Shown here: positions 1 through 7,909 of the stretch, piece by piece
How the letters are laid out: every line of letters starts with the position of its first letter
How positions within the stretch are numbered: the first letter of the stretch is position 1
Assembly: GCF_001655005.1 (NCBI RefSeq)
Contig: NZ_LXET01000024.1
Span: forward strand, 1 to 39,328
From: Hafnia paralvei ATCC 29927
Lineage (GTDB): Bacteria > Pseudomonadota > Gammaproteobacteria > Enterobacterales > Enterobacteriaceae
DNA length: 39,328 nt
Direction: 5' to 3'
Translations under genes and position numbers: made by a program
The notes under the pieces: generated by a model
Told to the model about the DNA's origin: nothing
Database searches by the model: none
What the model saw: the letters and a program-made list of their open reading frames with translations, nothing else

Positions 1-1
1 C

Positions 2-97
2 CCACGTCTGAACCTATGGGGCAATGTAGGAACCCAAATCGGTGATAAAGGCTATAACGACAGCACGGCCATGATTGGCGTGAAGTATAACTTCTAG
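2..97 (+). CDS. Autotransporter beta-barrel C-terminus (partial, YejO-like)
   Basis: Only the last 31 codons and the stop are present; the gene enters from the left edge. The translated end contains NLWGNVGTQIGDKGY and closes with GVKYNF, the pattern of the last strands of a pertactin-type autotransporter barrel, with the terminal phenylalanine recognised by the BAM machinery. Such proteins insert in the outer membrane and export their own N-terminal passenger domain. E. coli has the autotransporter yejO at the equivalent place beside proL, so a YejO-like protein is likely, but the passenger that would identify it lies outside the window. Confidence 0.8.
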   Translation, partial: PRLNLWGNVGTQIGDKGYNDSTAMIGVKYNF

Positions 98-113
98 TTG
101 ATAGCATGATTCG

Positions 114-137
114 AAGGCACCTTAGGGTGCCTTTTTT
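114..137 (+). terminator. Rho-independent terminator after the autotransporter gene
   Basis: An 8-bp stem (AAGGCACC, TTA loop, GGGTGCCTT) is followed by a run of T. It begins 16 nt after the autotransporter stop codon. Confidence 0.85.
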
Positions 138-158
138 AATGGTTATAGGTGACATTAA

Positions 159-278
159 TCACGAAACCAAAAGCAGAATTATAAGAGTTACGATGGTGTT
201 AAGTTTGCAGATGAAGAAACAGGGTTTGAGATTTTCGGCGTGGTGACTTATGTCGTTAATGACATGTCGATGAGTTAG
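159..278 (+). pseudogene. Remnant of a UmuD/LexA-type (S24 peptidase) protein
   Basis: A short open frame without a credible start encodes a tail containing KFADEETGFEIFGVVTYVV and stops soon after. The block EIFGVVTYVV resembles the last beta-strand region of UmuD and phage S24-family repressors (E. coli UmuD has DVFGVVIHVV near its end, recalled from memory). The catalytic Ser and Lys region is missing, so this can only be a truncated relic. It sits on the 3' side of a tRNA gene, beside a DinI-like gene and LexA boxes, which suggests what is left of a prophage or similar SOS-responsive element. The family call rests on a short match. Confidence 0.55.
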
Positions 279-341
279 TTCGATGATAACCCTTGTATGT
301 AATAAGATGGCTGCCCTGTTGTGCTGAGCGGCCAAATAGTA

Positions 342-602
342 TTAGGCCATTTCAACTTCGTCACATACTAACCACTCATCGGCTTCTTCGAACATTTCCT
401 CCACCATCTTCCTGATTACTTTTGAGGCTTCTTTACTTCCACCCGTGATCACAATATCCGTTGCCGTGGCAAATCGAGTAAAAGTCTCGGTGCCGTGGTA
501 TTTTTTATTAAGACGCTTTTTTAGTTCCCGATCTATCTGCTCCAACCCATCAGATGGCAAACTTTTCTCATTTCTTCTGTCGATCTTAATCTCTACTCGC
601 AT
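342..602 (-). CDS. DinI-like SOS-response protein
   Basis: This 86-residue protein starts MRVEIKID and contains GGSKEASKVI and a closing ADEWLV block. These match the DinI family, whose E. coli member starts MRIEVTI and ends with SADDWFVSE. DinI-type proteins bind RecA filaments and modulate LexA, UmuD or phage-repressor cleavage. Prophages often carry a version, such as the Tum antirepressor of P2-like phages. The ATG at 602 is preferred to an upstream in-frame GTG because it gives the family N-terminus and has GGAG 8 nt upstream. Two LexA boxes lie upstream, so LexA repression and SOS induction are likely. The neighbouring UmuD relic and the tRNA suggest it came with an integrated element rather than being the core dinI. 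Confidence 0.85.
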   Translation of the reverse strand: MRVEIKIDRRNEKSLPSDGLEQIDRELKKRLNKKYHGTETFTRFATATDIVITGGSKEASKVIRKMVEEMFEEADEWLVCDEVEMA

Positions 603-632
603 AAGTTTCACTCCACTGAATTTAGGAATATG

Positions 633-648
633 CTGTATAAAAAAACAG
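633..648 (-). promoter_or_regulatory. LexA (SOS) box 1 upstream of the dinI-like gene
   Basis: CTGTATAAAAAAACAG fits the LexA operator pattern CTG-N10-CAG with CTGTAT at one end. It ends 31 nt before the chosen ATG, where it would overlap a promoter. Confidence 0.8.
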
Positions 649-688
649 TTATGTTTTTGTGCTTTTTAAACTTATGTGCAAGTAGTTT

Positions 689-708
689 TACTGTGTTTTT
701 AACCAGTA
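689..708. promoter_or_regulatory. LexA (SOS) box 2
   Basis: TACTG, ten bases, CAGTA at these positions matches the extended LexA operator, including the outer TA pairs, better than box 1 does. It lies 40 bp from box 1. It may be a second operator for the dinI-like gene, or the operator of a lost divergent gene. Confidence 0.7.
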
Positions 709-800
709 TTTGGGCGGGAATTTGTCTTGAATGAGTAGGTATGAGTGGGCAGGTATTACACCGTTTTTACACCAGCATTACACCAAGGAATTTCAGACAT

Positions 801-830
801 AAAAAAACCAACCCACAATAGGTTGGTTTT
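801..830 (-). terminator. Terminator after tRNA-Pro
   Basis: The inverted repeat AACCAACC/GGTTGGTT is flanked by A and T runs, so it can act on both strands. It lies 13 nt beyond the tRNA 3' end and would end tRNA transcription. Confidence 0.8.
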
Positions 831-842
831 CTTGGGATTATT

Positions 843-919
843 TGGTCGGCACGAGAGGATTTGAACCTCCGACCCCCGACACCCCATGACGGTGCGCTAC
901 CAGGCTGCGCTACGTGCCG
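843..919 (-). tRNA. proL: tRNA-Pro (anticodon GGG)
   Basis: The reverse strand gives a 77-nt tRNA with an encoded 3' CCA (843-845), an acceptor stem starting CGGCACG and pairing with CGTGCCG, the T-arm GGTTCAAATCC and anticodon GGG at 885-883. From memory it matches E. coli proL closely, and it has the same neighbour, yejM. Its 3' end faces the region with the UmuD relic and DinI-like gene, which is the usual geometry for elements that integrate into tRNA 3' ends. Confidence 0.95.
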
Positions 920-993
920 AACAGGCATATAGTACTCAAAAATTGCCGTTTATCAAGATAATGGCGTTGCGTTCGCGCGTTATTTAACCAGGT

Positions 994-2778
994 TTAATTG
1001 GCGATAAAGCGTTTCACATCCGTAAGCACCTGCAGCAGTAAGGCTAGCTGTGGTTTCTCACCTTTCATCTCTTCATTGTCAGCATCGTAGGTACGATAGC
1101 GGCCATTTTTATCCAAAATGATGGTTTCTTTTGGTGTCACGATGACTAACTCATCACTATCACCCAGCGCTAGCCAGTTGTGTTTCCTACTCGGAGCAAA
1201 CAGGTCTTCGCCCTGCGTGTAGTTAACGGCTCGAGTATCAACGTGCAGTAAGCGTTGCATCAACGTTGCCATAACATCGGCGTGGCTGGTGAGTTTGTTG
1301 ATGGTTTGAGCCGGTGTTCCTGGCCAATGGATAATCAACGGAACTTGCAGTTGATAGCGGCTATAGTTAGTCCCGAAGCCCCAATCACCTTTGCCACTGT
1401 CGTTAAATTCGATACCGTGGCTGGCGGTAATCACAACGACCGTTTTATCGAGTTCGCCGCGTTGTTTGAGCGTATCCAGAATTGTTGCTATCTGGGCATC
1501 AACACCGGAAGCTGCCTTCTGATATTTCGCCATGAAATCTTCAGGTTTATGTCCAGAACTGCCCGCCAGTGCGCTACGTGTACCGTTTAAATTTACGTAA
1601 GAGAACCACGGCGATTGAGTCGTTTGGGTTGCCAGCCATTGTTGCCATTGTTTGGTGGTATCGGCATCACTTTGACGGATTGGCGCTGGCAGGCTGAAAT
1701 CGGTCAGCAGTGCTTGACGATAGAGCGGGGCGCTAAAGCCATCGGAAGAGAACAGACCAAACTGGTAGTGTTGCTGGCTGAGTGCGTTAATCAACGCAGA
1801 TGGTTTGCGTCCAGCCAAAATACCTTCAAGGTAGGAAGGCGAGATACCATAGAACAGGCCAAACAGCCCATTATCCAGATTGTTACCTGAACTATAGTGC
1901 TGGGTGAAATCCAGATTCTCATCACCAAACGCGGCAAGCTGCGGTAGATCTTGTTTAATATCGTCAGCACGCAGGCCGTCAACGGCAATTACCAGAAGGT
2001 TATAACCCGTACCTTTATCCGCAAAGCTAAGCTTACTGAGTGGATATTCAACGGATACCGCCTCCGGGCTACCGGTCTGGTTCAATCGATTTTGGAATTC
2101 TTGAGCATCTAATAGACCATGTTTCTCCAAGAAACGCCGCGCTGTCATTGGATATGAAAGCGGAAGGTTGGAGCGCTGCATGGTGATAGGGCGATAGAAG
2201 TTCGCATCGGCCCAGATGTAGATAAGATGCGATGCCAGAAACGCCGTGATAAACAGCCCAGCGAGGGGTTTGCCGAATTTTTGTCGGTTCAGACTACGAA
2301 GCTTCTGCCAGCTCCAGGTGCCAAACAGCATTTCGACCAGAAAAATGACCGGCACGCAGATAAACATCAGCTGCCAGTCTCGCGCCAGCTCACCTTGATC
2401 TGGGTTTACTACCAGCTCCCACACCACCGGATTGAGGTGGAGATGGAAACGGGTAAAGACCTCAGAGTCGACCAGTAGGAGCGTTAACCCTGTGGTCGCC
2501 AGCGCGGCGGAAATAAAGCGCAGCAGTCGCTGCGACATCACCACAAACGTGAGTGGGAATATAATCAGTAGATAAGCAGAAAAGCCAACAAAGCTAAAGT
2601 GCCCTAACCAACTGATCACCGCATAGACACGCCCAAACAATGAAGAGGGCCAATCGGCAACAAACAGGTACCGGCTGCCCAAAAGCAGACCGAGCAGAAT
2701 ATTAAACAGAGCGAACCAATGCCCCCAGCTAATCATCTGGGAAACTTTTTCACGGTATCGCTGACGGTTTGTCACCAT
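994..2778 (-). CDS. yejM: Inner-membrane sulfatase-like protein YejM/PbgA (LapC)
   Basis: A 594-residue protein, close to the 586 of E. coli YejM. Five hydrophobic segments fall within about residues 18-190, followed by a large periplasmic domain of the alkaline phosphatase/sulfatase fold beginning near NLLVIAVDGLRADD. In E. coli this essential protein senses lipopolysaccharide in the inner membrane and, through LapB, controls FtsH degradation of LpxC, so it sets the rate of LPS synthesis. An earlier proposal was cardiolipin transport. The globular domain is enzyme-like but is considered to lack normal sulfatase activity. It follows yejL by 30 nt on the same strand, as in E. coli, so the two are probably co-transcribed. 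The ribosome-binding site is weak. Confidence 0.95.
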   Translation of the reverse strand: MVTNRQRYREKVSQMISWGHWFALFNILLGLLLGSRYLFVADWPSSLFGRVYAVISWLGHFSFVGFSAYLLIIFPLTFVVMSQRLLRFISAALATTGLTLLLVDSEVFTRFHLHLNPVVWELVVNPDQGELARDWQLMFICVPVIFLVEMLFGTWSWQKLRSLNRQKFGKPLAGLFITAFLASHLIYIWADANFYRPITMQRSNLPLSYPMTARRFLEKHGLLDAQEFQNRLNQTGSPEAVSVEYPLSKLSFADKGTGYNLLVIAVDGLRADDIKQDLPQLAAFGDENLDFTQHYSSGNNLDNGLFGLFYGISPSYLEGILAGRKPSALINALSQQHYQFGLFSSDGFSAPLYRQALLTDFSLPAPIRQSDADTTKQWQQWLATQTTQSPWFSYVNLNGTRSALAGSSGHKPEDFMAKYQKAASGVDAQIATILDTLKQRGELDKTVVVITASHGIEFNDSGKGDWGFGTNYSRYQLQVPLIIHWPGTPAQTINKLTSHADVMATLMQRLLHVDTRAVNYTQGEDLFAPSRKHNWLALGDSDELVIVTPKETIILDKNGRYRTYDADNEEMKGEKPQLALLLQVLTDVKRFIAN

Positions 2779-2808
2779 AAAAGTATGTCTATACGTCCGG
2801 GCAAAAAA

Positions 2809-3036
2809 TTAATGGGCTTTATCTTCCCGAATTGAAGCCTGTAAAGCTTCAGCAAAAGAGCGTGCAATAGCATGGCGCTGTGTGGGTGCGATGCTGGTGT
2901 TAATCAGATTCGTCACCATATTACCCAAAACCATCAAAGAAAGATCGTTTGGTGTGTGGTGCGATTCCAGTACGTTGGCCAGCTCACTGAGCAGTTGTTC
3001 AACGTGTTCGTCACTGTAACGGGATGATTGTGGCAT
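2809..3036 (-). CDS. yejL: Conserved protein YejL (UPF0352)
   Basis: A 75-residue protein starting MPQSSRYSDEHVEQLL, the same length as E. coli YejL, with the conserved core SLMVLGNMVTNLINTSIAP and the ending EDKAH. The internal ATG at 3036 is chosen because it gives the family N-terminus; the longer frame adds 11 residues not found in relatives. No biochemical role is established. It is small, soluble and helical, and always sits before yejM and divergent to yejK. The yejL-yejK intergenic region (3037-3246) must hold both promoters; I did not recognise a specific operator in it. Confidence 0.93.
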   Translation of the reverse strand: MPQSSRYSDEHVEQLLSELANVLESHHTPNDLSLMVLGNMVTNLINTSIAPTQRHAIARSFAEALQASIREDKAH

Positions 3037-3246
3037 AGAATTAAGCTTCTCAGACTGACAAAGTGCCATATCTTACCGTATAGGCGCGTGATTTTCCGCT
3101 CTTTTATACATTTGTTATTTTCATTGATTATACCTTAGCTTCCACCACCCAATTTATCAAAATACATTCAGCCTCGCTTGCGGGGAAGAATCAACAGTGT
3201 TTGAATACGCGCCTAAACGTGTCCGGGGCGAAATGGGAGAAGAAAA

Positions 3247-4254
3247 ATGAGTCTGGATCTCGAACAGATTGCGTTGCATCAGTTGGTTAAACGCGACGAG
3301 CAGCAATTAGATGTGGTGCTACGTGATTCATTGTTAGCCAAAAATGCAGCAGTAGAAGAGATGATGGCTGAGTTGCATCGCGTATACAGTGCGAAAAGCA
3401 AAGCCTATGGCACCTTCTCTGAAGAGAGCGAGTTGGCAGAGGCATTGCGTAACTATCGTCGCGGCAATGAAGATTTTCTGGCATTTAGCCGTGCAGCGAC
3501 GGGCCGTTTGCGTGATGAACTCGCAAAATATCCGTTCGCCGATGGCGGCGTGGTGCTGTTCTGCCAATATCGCTATCTGGCCGTGGAGTATTTGTTGATT
3601 GCGGTGCTTAACAGCTGTAGCAGCATGCGCGTCAATGAAGAACTCGATATCAGCAGCACCCACTACCTCGATATCATGCGCGCTGATATTGTTGCGCGGA
3701 TAGATCTCACCGAGTGGGAAACCAACCCAGAATCCCACCGCTATTTGACCTTCCTGAAAGGTCGCGTCGGTCGAAAAGTTTCCGATTTCTTTATGGATTT
3801 TCTCGCCGCAAGCGAAGGGCTCGATGCCAAAGCTCAAAACCGAGGTCTGTTACAGGCGGTTGATGATTACTGCGCTGAAGGGCAGTTGGATAAAAACGAG
3901 CGGCAGGCATATCGTCAGCAGGTGTACAGCTACTGTAACGGCCAGTTACAGGCGGGTGAAGAGATTGAGCTCGAAGCCTTAGCCAAAGAAATTCCACCTG
4001 TTGGGGAGAAAGACTTCCAGCAGTTTACCGCCGAACAGGGATATGATTTAGAAGAGAGCTTCCCTGCCGATCGCAGTACGCTGCGCCAACTGACTAAAAT
4101 GGCGGGCAGCGGTGGCGGTTTGACGATTAACTTTGATGCGATGCTGCTCGGCGAGCGTATTTTCTGGGATCCGGCGACGGATACGCTGACCATCAAAGGA
4201 ACACCACCGAACTTACGCGATCAGCTACAGCGTCGTAGCAGCGGTGGGAATTAA
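3247..4254 (+). CDS. yejK: Nucleoid-associated protein YejK (NdpA)
   Basis: At 335 residues it has exactly the E. coli length. It starts MSLDLEQIALHQLVKRDEQQ and ends near PPNLRDQLQRRSSGGN, as the NdpA family does. The protein associates with the nucleoid; the E. coli protein has been reported to bind topoisomerase IV and gyrase and to alter their activity, but no catalytic motif is visible. ATG at 3247 has a purine-rich upstream stretch (GGGAGAAGAAAA). It is divergent from yejL and convergent with rplY, and ends in a shared bidirectional terminator. Confidence 0.95.
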   Translation: MSLDLEQIALHQLVKRDEQQLDVVLRDSLLAKNAAVEEMMAELHRVYSAKSKAYGTFSEESELAEALRNYRRGNEDFLAFSRAATGRLRDELAKYPFADGGVVLFCQYRYLAVEYLLIAVLNSCSSMRVNEELDISSTHYLDIMRADIVARIDLTEWETNPESHRYLTFLKGRVGRKVSDFFMDFLAASEGLDAKAQNRGLLQAVDDYCAEGQLDKNERQAYRQQVYSYCNGQLQAGEEIELEALAKEIPPVGEKDFQQFTAEQGYDLEESFPADRSTLRQLTKMAGSGGGLTINFDAMLLGERIFWDPATDTLTIKGTPPNLRDQLQRRSSGGN

Positions 4255-4276
4255 TCTTTTGCACCGAATTTGAGAT

Positions 4277-4306
4277 AAAAAAAACGCCGCAATTGCGGCG
4301 TTTTTT
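4277..4306. terminator. Bidirectional terminator between yejK and rplY
   Basis: AACGCCGCAATTGCGGCGTT is a perfect palindromic stem with an A run before it and a T run after it. It can stop transcription arriving from both convergent genes. Confidence 0.92.
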
Positions 4307-4345
4307 CTTTCAAACTAACGAAACTCGATTTAACTCAGTCGGCAA

Positions 4346-4630
4346 TTAAGCGCGAACGAAGTCAACGTGAGTCAGTTTACGTTTGAACGGGTGACGCTGA
4401 ACAGCTTGAACCTTAACTTTGGTTTCTTTGCCGTCGATCATCAGAGCGATTACTTGTTCGTAAAAGCCTTCTTTCTCTTGCATGTTCCAAGTCGTGTCAT
4501 GATCGATTTCTACGGCTACTGGTTCTTGGTTTCCGCCATAAACGATAGCTGGGAACTTACCAGAAGTACGCAGGCGGCGGCTCGCACCCTTACCCTGCTC
4601 TTTACGTGCAGTTGCTTCAATAGTGAACAT
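4346..4630 (-). CDS. rplY: 50S ribosomal protein L25
   Basis: A 94-residue single-domain L25 (the short enterobacterial form without the CTC extension), starting MFTIEATARKEQGKGASRRL and ending KLTHVDFVRA. L25 binds loop E of 5S rRNA in the large ribosomal subunit. The length equals that of E. coli L25. It is a single-gene unit: its promoter must lie in the 145 bp between it and radD, where an 18-nt hairpin (4694-4711) is also present. It ends at the terminator shared with yejK. Confidence 0.97.
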   Translation of the reverse strand: MFTIEATARKEQGKGASRRLRTSGKFPAIVYGGNQEPVAVEIDHDTTWNMQEKEGFYEQVIALMIDGKETKVKVQAVQRHPFKRKLTHVDFVRA

Positions 4631-4775
4631 AATTGTATCTCTATATAAAATTTAGACCTGTTACAGGCGACCCAGCAACAGGCAGGAGATTCTGCTTTTA
4701 ATAGTAAAAGCGGGCGGCATTCTAACGAAACACAGGGCTTACGGCAAATAAATCTGCCCGCTTTGGCAAGAAAAC

Positions 4776-6536
4776 CTAGCCGCGTAGCGAATCAGCTTTG
4801 CGATAACGCCCCTGATAATCGAAAACTTTTTCTCTTATTTGCCAAAACCGTCCTTTCATGCGGGCGACCACAAAATCGGGGTAACGAAGTTTCTCTTGCT
4901 GAGCCACAATATCCGCAGCACGCTTCCAAACCAGCTCTATACCGGGGGCGCGAAGGTGCGGACGTAAAAATAACTGCATAAAGGCGGTACGCTGAGCGGG
5001 AGTTTTTAAGCGAAACCGTTCACTGACGTCAGCACCATCTTCGTCGTAATAGGTGATCGACAGCCACTCACCTTTGTCATCTTCTCCGTGCTGAAGCTGC
5101 ATTCCACCACAGCGCAGCACTAAGGCGTCTTTTAGCTTGAGGGCTTCTTTTAGCATATCATCGGGATCGACTAATACCTGATGACACTGATGGCAGCGTC
5201 GAGCAGCGATGTCGTTTTCTGCTCCACAGTGTGGGCAGGTTTTGAAGCGAAAACGGTAGTCACATTGTTCACGCCCACCTTCATCGTCCTCCAGCCATCC
5301 CTGACAGCGGCGGCCATAGTGCTCAATAATGTCGCCGTTTTCCGTCGTTTTCCCCCAAAACGTATTGGCAAAACCGCATCCAGGGCAAAAAACCTGTACC
5401 GGTTGGCTATCGCTGTGGGGTTTGGTGGTTCCCACTTCTGGTGTAAACAGATCGTGTGGGTTACCCGCATAATCGAGGATCAGACAGTCTGTTTTCCCCG
5501 GTGATAGACGCAGACCACGACCGACAATCTGTTGGTAAAGGCTGATAGATTCCGTTGGTCGTAAAATGGCGATCAAATCGACGTGGGGCGCATCAAATCC
5601 GGTGGTAAGCACCGCGACGTTCACCAGATAAAGCAACTCCTGCCGCTTAAACGCGTTGATAATGGCGTCACGCTCATCGCCCGGGGTTTCTGCGCTCACC
5701 AGCGCTGCCTGTTCAGGAGGCAAAAGACCGTGGATTTCACGCGCATGTTCAACGGTAGAGGCAAAAATCATCACGCCTTTGCGCGTGGCGGCAAATTCCA
5801 TAATTTGACTGACGATATGCGGCGTGATCCGCTGCTGATCCTTTAGCTCACGGTTGAGATCGGTTTCACGAAATAATCCGTTGCTGTTGGGTTCCAGACG
5901 ACTGAAATCGTACTGCACTACCGGCATGTCCAATCTTTCTGGCGGAACCAGAAATTGGTTTTTGATCATATAACGCAGCGGTAATTCGTAAATGCAGTCG
6001 CGAAAAAGGCTGTTGCTGTCGCCGCGCGTAATGCCGTGATAGTGATACTGATAGATCCAACCTTTGCCAAGACGATAGGGCGTGGCCGTAAGGCCGAGCA
6101 AACGCAGATTGGGATTGTTACTGCGCAAATGCTGAAGAATTTGCTGGTACTGGCTATCGTCGCTGTCGCTGATTCGGTGACATTCATCCACGATCAGCAA
6201 TGAGAACTCGCCGTCGAACAGCGGCAGGTTACGCGCTACGGACTGCACACTGCCAAATACCACTTTTCCGCTGCTCTCTTTCTGTTGCAAACCGGCGGAA
6301 AAAATATCGGCATCCAGACCATAAGCACAGTATTTACTGTGGTTTTGCGCCACCAACTCTTTTACGTGGGCGAGAACCAGAACGCGGCCGCGGGCCAGCT
6401 TTGCCAGCTCGGCAATGACCAAACTTTTACCCGCGCCGGTAGGTAACACAATAACCGCAGGTTCTTGGTGTTTTCTGAAGTGTGCGATGGTTGCGTCCAC
6501 CGCCTCACGTTGGTAAGGGCGAAGAGTAAAGGCCAT
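4776..6536 (-). CDS. radD: DEAD/DEAH-type ATPase RadD (YejH)
   Basis: 586 residues, the E. coli length. It is a superfamily 2 helicase-like protein with Walker A LPTGAGKS (about residues 31-38), motif II VDECH and motif VI QQIVGRGLR. It has a C-terminal zinc region with paired cysteines in CPGC, CPHCGAEN and CHQCH. In E. coli RadD helps double-strand-break repair, limits crossovers, interacts with SSB and stimulates RecA-mediated strand exchange; helicase activity has been hard to show. All core motifs are intact. The gene stands alone between rplY and the YecH-like gene. The start at 6536 gives the family N-terminus MAFTLRPYQREAV. Confidence 0.95.
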   Translation of the reverse strand: MAFTLRPYQREAVDATIAHFRKHQEPAVIVLPTGAGKSLVIAELAKLARGRVLVLAHVKELVAQNHSKYCAYGLDADIFSAGLQQKESSGKVVFGSVQSVARNLPLFDGEFSLLIVDECHRISDSDDSQYQQILQHLRSNNPNLRLLGLTATPYRLGKGWIYQYHYHGITRGDSNSLFRDCIYELPLRYMIKNQFLVPPERLDMPVVQYDFSRLEPNSNGLFRETDLNRELKDQQRITPHIVSQIMEFAATRKGVMIFASTVEHAREIHGLLPPEQAALVSAETPGDERDAIINAFKRQELLYLVNVAVLTTGFDAPHVDLIAILRPTESISLYQQIVGRGLRLSPGKTDCLILDYAGNPHDLFTPEVGTTKPHSDSQPVQVFCPGCGFANTFWGKTTENGDIIEHYGRRCQGWLEDDEGGREQCDYRFRFKTCPHCGAENDIAARRCHQCHQVLVDPDDMLKEALKLKDALVLRCGGMQLQHGEDDKGEWLSITYYDEDGADVSERFRLKTPAQRTAFMQLFLRPHLRAPGIELVWKRAADIVAQQEKLRYPDFVVARMKGRFWQIREKVFDYQGRYRKADSLRG

Positions 6537-6560
6537 TAAATTGCTATTATCGAATGTCTA

Positions 6561-6800
6561 TTAATGTTGGCAGATTTTACTGCTATGGGTGTTAAAACCG
6601 TTATCGCTAGGAATGAATTTGCCGCGTGATGCCAAAAAATCCACCAACTGAGCGGCGGTCAAATCTTGCTGAGAACAGGTATGAAAACGGGCGTCGGCAC
6701 CAAAGCGCTGCTCAATGGCGGTAATCAGGCTAGCGGTTGAAAACGACTCGCCAGAATCAATCATCATGTTGAGTACTTCATGACCGTGGATGGACGACAT
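6561..6800 (-). CDS. YecH-family small protein (DUF2492)
   Basis: A 79-residue protein starting MSSIHGHEVLNMMIDSGESF and ending SKICQH, closely resembling E. coli YecH. The family has conserved His and Cys residues (HGHEV near the start, RFHTCS in the middle, a final Cys-x-His) and is annotated as a putative metal-binding protein, but I know of no proven function. The ATG at 6800 is chosen over the longer frame because it matches the family start and has AGGAG 7 nt upstream; the extra 31 residues are rich in Cys and His and look non-coding. It lies 24 nt upstream of radD on the same strand and may be co-transcribed. In E. coli yecH is elsewhere, so this is a local difference. Confidence 0.88.
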   Translation of the reverse strand: MSSIHGHEVLNMMIDSGESFSTASLITAIEQRFGADARFHTCSQQDLTAAQLVDFLASRGKFIPSDNGFNTHSSKICQH

Positions 6801-7096
6801 TGAAATCTCCTGTAAAAGTGTACAGTGATATAGCATGCAGTAAAAAGGGTGAGTTTGGCAATGTTGCTGAGCAATATTGCTAGGATTCGTCAAAATAGGG
6901 GCGCTACGGCAATATCACCCTTGTTTCAGATACTCCGCGGATAATTAAACTACGCTTGAGATAGGCGCGGCGGTGAAGAGTCGCTATAATCCTCGGTTCT
7001 TCTTTGGTTTATGAACGATGCCCGTACTGCTCAGGCGGTATAGCGCGCACGCTCAATGAAACCCTCCGATTCTCATAGAAATACAAAGCAGGTTCC

Positions 7097-7819
7097 ATGC
7101 GACTGGACAAGTTTTTATCCCAGCAGTTAGGTATCAGCCGTGCGCTGATTGCCCGAGAACTGCGTGCAAAGCGCGTCACTGTAGACGGCGAAATTGTAAA
7201 GAGCGGTGCGCACAAGCTCACCCCAGAACAAGAAGTGGCTTTTGATGGTCAAGTATTGGAACAGATCCACGGTCCACGTTATTTCATGCTGCATAAGCCT
7301 GAAGGCTATGTGTGTTCCACGGACGATCCCGATCACTCAACCATTCTCTATTTTATCGATGAGCCGCTGGCCGAAAAACTACATGCCGCGGGGCGCTTGG
7401 ATTTGGATACCACGGGTCTGGTGCTATTAACCGATGACGGCCAGTGGTCGCACCGAATCACTTCACCAAAGCATGAATGCGATAAAACCTACTTGGTTAC
7501 CCTTGAACATCCGCTGGCAGACGATACGGCAGAACAGTTCGCTCACGGTGTGCAACTGCACGGCGAGAAAGATCTGACTAAACCCGCTACGCTTGAACAA
7601 TTGGATGCCAATGTCGTGCGCTTGACCATCAGCGAAGGGCGTTACCATCAGGTAAAACGCATGTTTGCTGCAGTCGGTAATCGCGTGGTTGAACTACACC
7701 GTGAGCGAATTGGCGCCATTGAGTTGGATGAAGACTTAGCGCCGGGTGAATACCGTCCTCTGACTGAGGAAGAGATTGCCAGCGTGGGATTACCCATTGA
7801 GCTACAGTCGAAAGATTAA
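7097..7819 (+). CDS. rsuA: 16S rRNA pseudouridine(516) synthase RsuA
   Basis: 240 residues against 231 in E. coli, with an N-terminal S4 RNA-binding domain (MRLDKFLSQQLGISR) and the RsuA/RluB/E/F catalytic motif GRLDLDTTG with the catalytic aspartate at D102. It converts U516 of 16S rRNA to pseudouridine during assembly of the small subunit. The extra length is at the C-terminus (LPIELQSKD). It reads in the same direction as bcr, 90 bp downstream of it, as in E. coli. ATG 7097 gives the family start, with a modest AGCAGG upstream. Confidence 0.95.
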   Translation: MRLDKFLSQQLGISRALIARELRAKRVTVDGEIVKSGAHKLTPEQEVAFDGQVLEQIHGPRYFMLHKPEGYVCSTDDPDHSTILYFIDEPLAEKLHAAGRLDLDTTGLVLLTDDGQWSHRITSPKHECDKTYLVTLEHPLADDTAEQFAHGVQLHGEKDLTKPATLEQLDANVVRLTISEGRYHQVKRMFAAVGNRVVELHRERIGAIELDEDLAPGEYRPLTEEEIASVGLPIELQSKD

Positions 7820-7909
7820 TCAATGCGTTAACGCTTAGAATACTTCGCGCTGTCGCAACATGGCGACGGCCTGAAGTACGATAAGAACAATGAATAAGGA
7901 ATGTGCTGC

